The translations under genes and the position numbers were made by a program. A DNA stretch of 6,362 bases, from positions 1-6,362 of the forward strand of contig JAGRBY010000424.1 in assembly GCA_020433835.1 (NCBI GenBank). Reading direction: 5' to 3'. Below, in pieces: positions 4,820 through 6,362 of the stretch. Below the pieces are notes generated by a model. That model did no database searches. It saw nothing but the letters and a program-made list of their open reading frames with translations, and was not told where the DNA came from. Positions within the stretch are counted from its first letter, which is position 1; the number at the start of each line of letters is the position of its first letter. The DNA is from Anaerolineae bacterium (GTDB taxonomy: Bacteria > Chloroflexota > Anaerolineae > 4572-78 > J111).

Positions 4820-5269
4820 ATGTCCGTCAACCCACAGCTTTCAGCGGCCCTGCATGAATGGGCCGAACTTTTTATGCGCCGTTCAATGCGGGATTTTATC
4901 CGTTTTATCAAAGAAAACGATCTCTCTACCACGCAACTCAGTACCCTGATGCGTCTCTACTATCGGGGCGTTTGTCCCATTTCTGAAATTGGCGACCACT
5001 TGGGTGTAACCAACGCCGCGGTCAGTCAAATGGTGCAGCGTTTGGTTGAGCAAGGTCTGCTGGATCGCACCGAAGATCCCTCCGACCGCCGAGTTAAGCA
5101 GCTAACCCTCACCGCCGAGGGCCGCGCCCTAATCGAGCAGGGCATCGAGGCCCGCCGCCGCTGGCTGGAGGATTTAACCAACGCCCTGCCTGCCGAACAA
5201 CAGGCTAATATCATCACCACCCTCACCAACCTTACGAATGCGGCCCGCCATCTGGATCCATCATTATGA
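4820..5269 (+). CDS. MarR-family transcriptional regulator (intact), upstream of ABC exporter
   Basis: 149 residues, full family length. The N-terminal dimerisation helix is about 6-33. The winged helix-turn-helix runs from about 35 to 101: ISEIGDHLGVTNAAVSQMVQRLVEQGLLDR (54-83) contains the recognition helix, and EDPSDRRVKQLTLTAEG (85-101) is the wing with the conserved D-x-R-R. The C-terminal helices (about 102-146) complete the dimer interface. MarR regulators next to ABC exporters usually repress them until a toxic ligand binds. Here the exporter follows 138 bp downstream on the same strand, so autoregulation with control of the exporter is the simplest reading. The Shine-Dalgarno site is weak (GAG at 4810-4812), and the start codon lies within a repeated CTTAACTA, so a bound repressor might also hinder expression there. 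C52 is the only cysteine. Confidence 0.93.
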   Translation: MSVNPQLSAALHEWAELFMRRSMRDFIRFIKENDLSTTQLSTLMRLYYRGVCPISEIGDHLGVTNAAVSQMVQRLVEQGLLDRTEDPSDRRVKQLTLTAEGRALIEQGIEARRRWLEDLTNALPAEQQANIITTLTNLTNAARHLDPSL

Positions 5270-5321
5270 GTTTGTAGCGTTCATTGAGTTTGTAGAGTTT
5301 GCAGAACTTGCGTAGTTTTGT
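5268..5321. repeat. 9-bp GAGTTTGTA tandem repeat between MarR and ABC genes
   Basis: Units of exactly 9 bp run from 5268: GAGTTTGTA, GCGTTCATT, GAGTTTGTA, GAGTTTGCA, GAACTTGCG, TAGTTTTGT. The first overlaps the MarR stop codon. GAGTTTGCAG (5295-5304) has a perfect 10-nt complement, CTGCAAACTC, at 5377-5386, just upstream of the exporter's ribosome site (GGAGGTG, 5394-5400). The same motif family occurs in the MerR leader at 2675-2717. Confidence 0.78.
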
Positions 5322-5407
5322 GATCTCGTGGCGGTGGCTGTTGTCTCGATTATGAACTCAGGCTACTCGTCCAAGGCTGCAAACTCATATTCTGGAGGTG
5401 TAACCCT

Positions 5408-6362
5408 ATGTTTCGTATGTCGCAGCGCCGCCAGGCCGCCGGTCCTAACAACGGCGGCTTGAAACGCGCCATAAAATATTTGACTCGCTATAAATATTTG
5501 GCCTTGCAGCCTTACCTGTTTTTGCTGGTGGCGACGCTCTCGCAACTGGCTGTACCTCGGCTGGTGGGGCACATCATCGATGCCATTACGACGGGTGTGG
5601 TAGCCCCAACCCCGGCAACGGACACGCAACGGGTCCTCGTTACCGCCGGTCTGGCGGTGGTTGTTTTTGCGGCGATGCGCGGCCTCTTTGCCTTTTTGCA
5701 AAGCTTCACCGCCGAGCGCAACTCGCAAAGCGTCGCGTTTGATCTGCGCAACGACTTGTTCGCCCAAATCCAGCGCCTCTCCTTTTCCTACCACGACCGC
5801 AATCGCACCGGCCAGTTGATGATTCGGGCGACCGACGATGTCGAAAAAGTGCGCCTATTCATCGGCCAGGGCTTACTCTTTCTGGTGCAGGCCGTCATCT
5901 TGATTACCGGCACGCTTATCCTGCTGTTTACCACCAATGTGTCGCTGGCGCTGGTGATTCTGCCCATCTTGCCGATCACCATGATCTTGTTTATTGTGTT
6001 TGGTTCGATCAGCCAGCCGTTATTTATGCAGGTGCAGCTTAAGCTTTCGGCGCTCAACACCATCTTGCAAGAAAACCTGGCCGGCATCAAGGTCATTAAA
6101 GCCTTTGCCCGCGAGCAGAGCGAGCAAGCCCGCTTCAACCAGTCCGCCGACACCGTGATGGCCCAGCAAATTACGGTCACGCGCGTTTTTGCCTTCCTGT
6201 TCCCGGTTATCTTTCTGGTGGCCAGTCTGGGGCAGGCTGCCGTCCTCTACTTTGGTGGCCGGCAAATCATCGGCGATACCTTGACCATCGGTGAGTGGCA
6301 GGAGTTCAGCCTATATCTGATTTACATCTTTCTACCACTGGCCCAATTTGGCATGATCATCA
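5408..6362 (+). CDS. ABC exporter half-transporter, membrane domain (cut by window end)
   Basis: Open from ATG 5408 through the window edge: 318 residues, no stop. GGAGGTG at 5394-5400 lies 7 nt before the ATG, which favours it over the ATG at 5417. The translated sequence is an ABC type-1 exporter membrane domain of the MsbA/BmrA kind. Probable membrane helices lie at about 30-50, 78-98, 153-174, 178-200, 259-282 and 299-318. The first coupling region SFSYHDRNRTGQLMIRATDD (125-144) and the second, QENLAGIKVIKAFARE (221-236), are family signatures. The nucleotide-binding domain (Walker A/B, LSGGQ) should follow beyond the window. The N-terminal 20 residues are basic and Gly/Asn-rich. It is expected to work as a homodimer or with a second half-transporter, exporting drugs, lipids or peptides; the substrate cannot be told. 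Its position behind a MarR gene suggests induction by a toxic compound. Confidence 0.93.
   Translation, partial: MFRMSQRRQAAGPNNGGLKRAIKYLTRYKYLALQPYLFLLVATLSQLAVPRLVGHIIDAITTGVVAPTPATDTQRVLVTAGLAVVVFAAMRGLFAFLQSFTAERNSQSVAFDLRNDLFAQIQRLSFSYHDRNRTGQLMIRATDDVEKVRLFIGQGLLFLVQAVILITGTLILLFTTNVSLALVILPILPITMILFIVFGSISQPLFMQVQLKLSALNTILQENLAGIKVIKAFAREQSEQARFNQSADTVMAQQITVTRVFAFLFPVIFLVASLGQAAVLYFGGRQIIGDTLTIGEWQEFSLYLIYIFLPLAQFGMII

Noticed and set aside
5363..6265. Several minus-strand open frames of 79-143 codons
   Set aside because: They lie opposite the ABC exporter, which has unmistakable family motifs in the plus strand, and they have arginine-rich or low-complexity products.

Overview
The window is 6.36 kb of bacterial chromosome with eight recognisable genes. 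All are ordinary bacterial types with good Shine-Dalgarno sites and near-consensus sigma-70-like promoters. Base composition is moderate, and the spacers are rich in short-period repeats. The mix (MarR regulator before an ABC exporter, MerR plus carboxymuconolactone-decarboxylase pair, 'ATCCGTGT'-type dispersed repeats, 9-bp and 7-bp microrepeats) reminds me of large Chloroflexota-like environmental genomes. That is an impression, not a demonstration, because the window holds no phylogenetic marker.

Layout. Positions 1-321 are a nested tandem repeat: a ~20-bp motif organised into 101-bp higher-order units, cut by the left window edge. Positions 322-636 hold nothing convincing. A strong promoter (637-666) then drives a 238-residue protein (708-1424) that looks like a proteasome-beta/HslV-type Ntn hydrolase with a threonine directly after the start Met. 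Next comes a zinc-ribbon, two-repeat, C-terminally membrane-anchored protein of unknown role (1558-2154). It is convergent with a MarR-family gene on the minus strand (2615 down to 2163) that is broken by one in-frame amber codon.

Divergent from that MarR gene is a MerR regulator (TTG start at 2846) overlapping a carboxymuconolactone-decarboxylase-family gene (3213-3587). Their promoter has the MerR hallmark: a 19-bp spacer filled by a dyad. A class I glutamine-amidotransferase-like gene (4272 down to 3559) converges on this operon and overlaps its end by 29 bp.

The 547-bp spacer 4273-4819 contains two imperfect hairpins built from short-period repeats (7 bp and 9 bp), then a well-formed promoter with a candidate operator. 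It leads into an intact MarR regulator (4820-5269) followed by an ABC exporter half-transporter (from 5408) whose membrane domain is read to the window edge; the ATPase domain lies beyond it.

Functional reading. The window holds two small stress or efflux modules, MerR with a CMD enzyme and MarR with an ABC exporter, plus a degraded MarR gene. The least explained items are the solitary N-terminal-Thr hydrolase, the zinc-ribbon membrane protein, the nested 20/101-bp array, and the matching repeat-plus-complement layout in the leaders of the MerR and ABC genes. I see no RNA genes, CRISPR array, transposase or complete mobile element.
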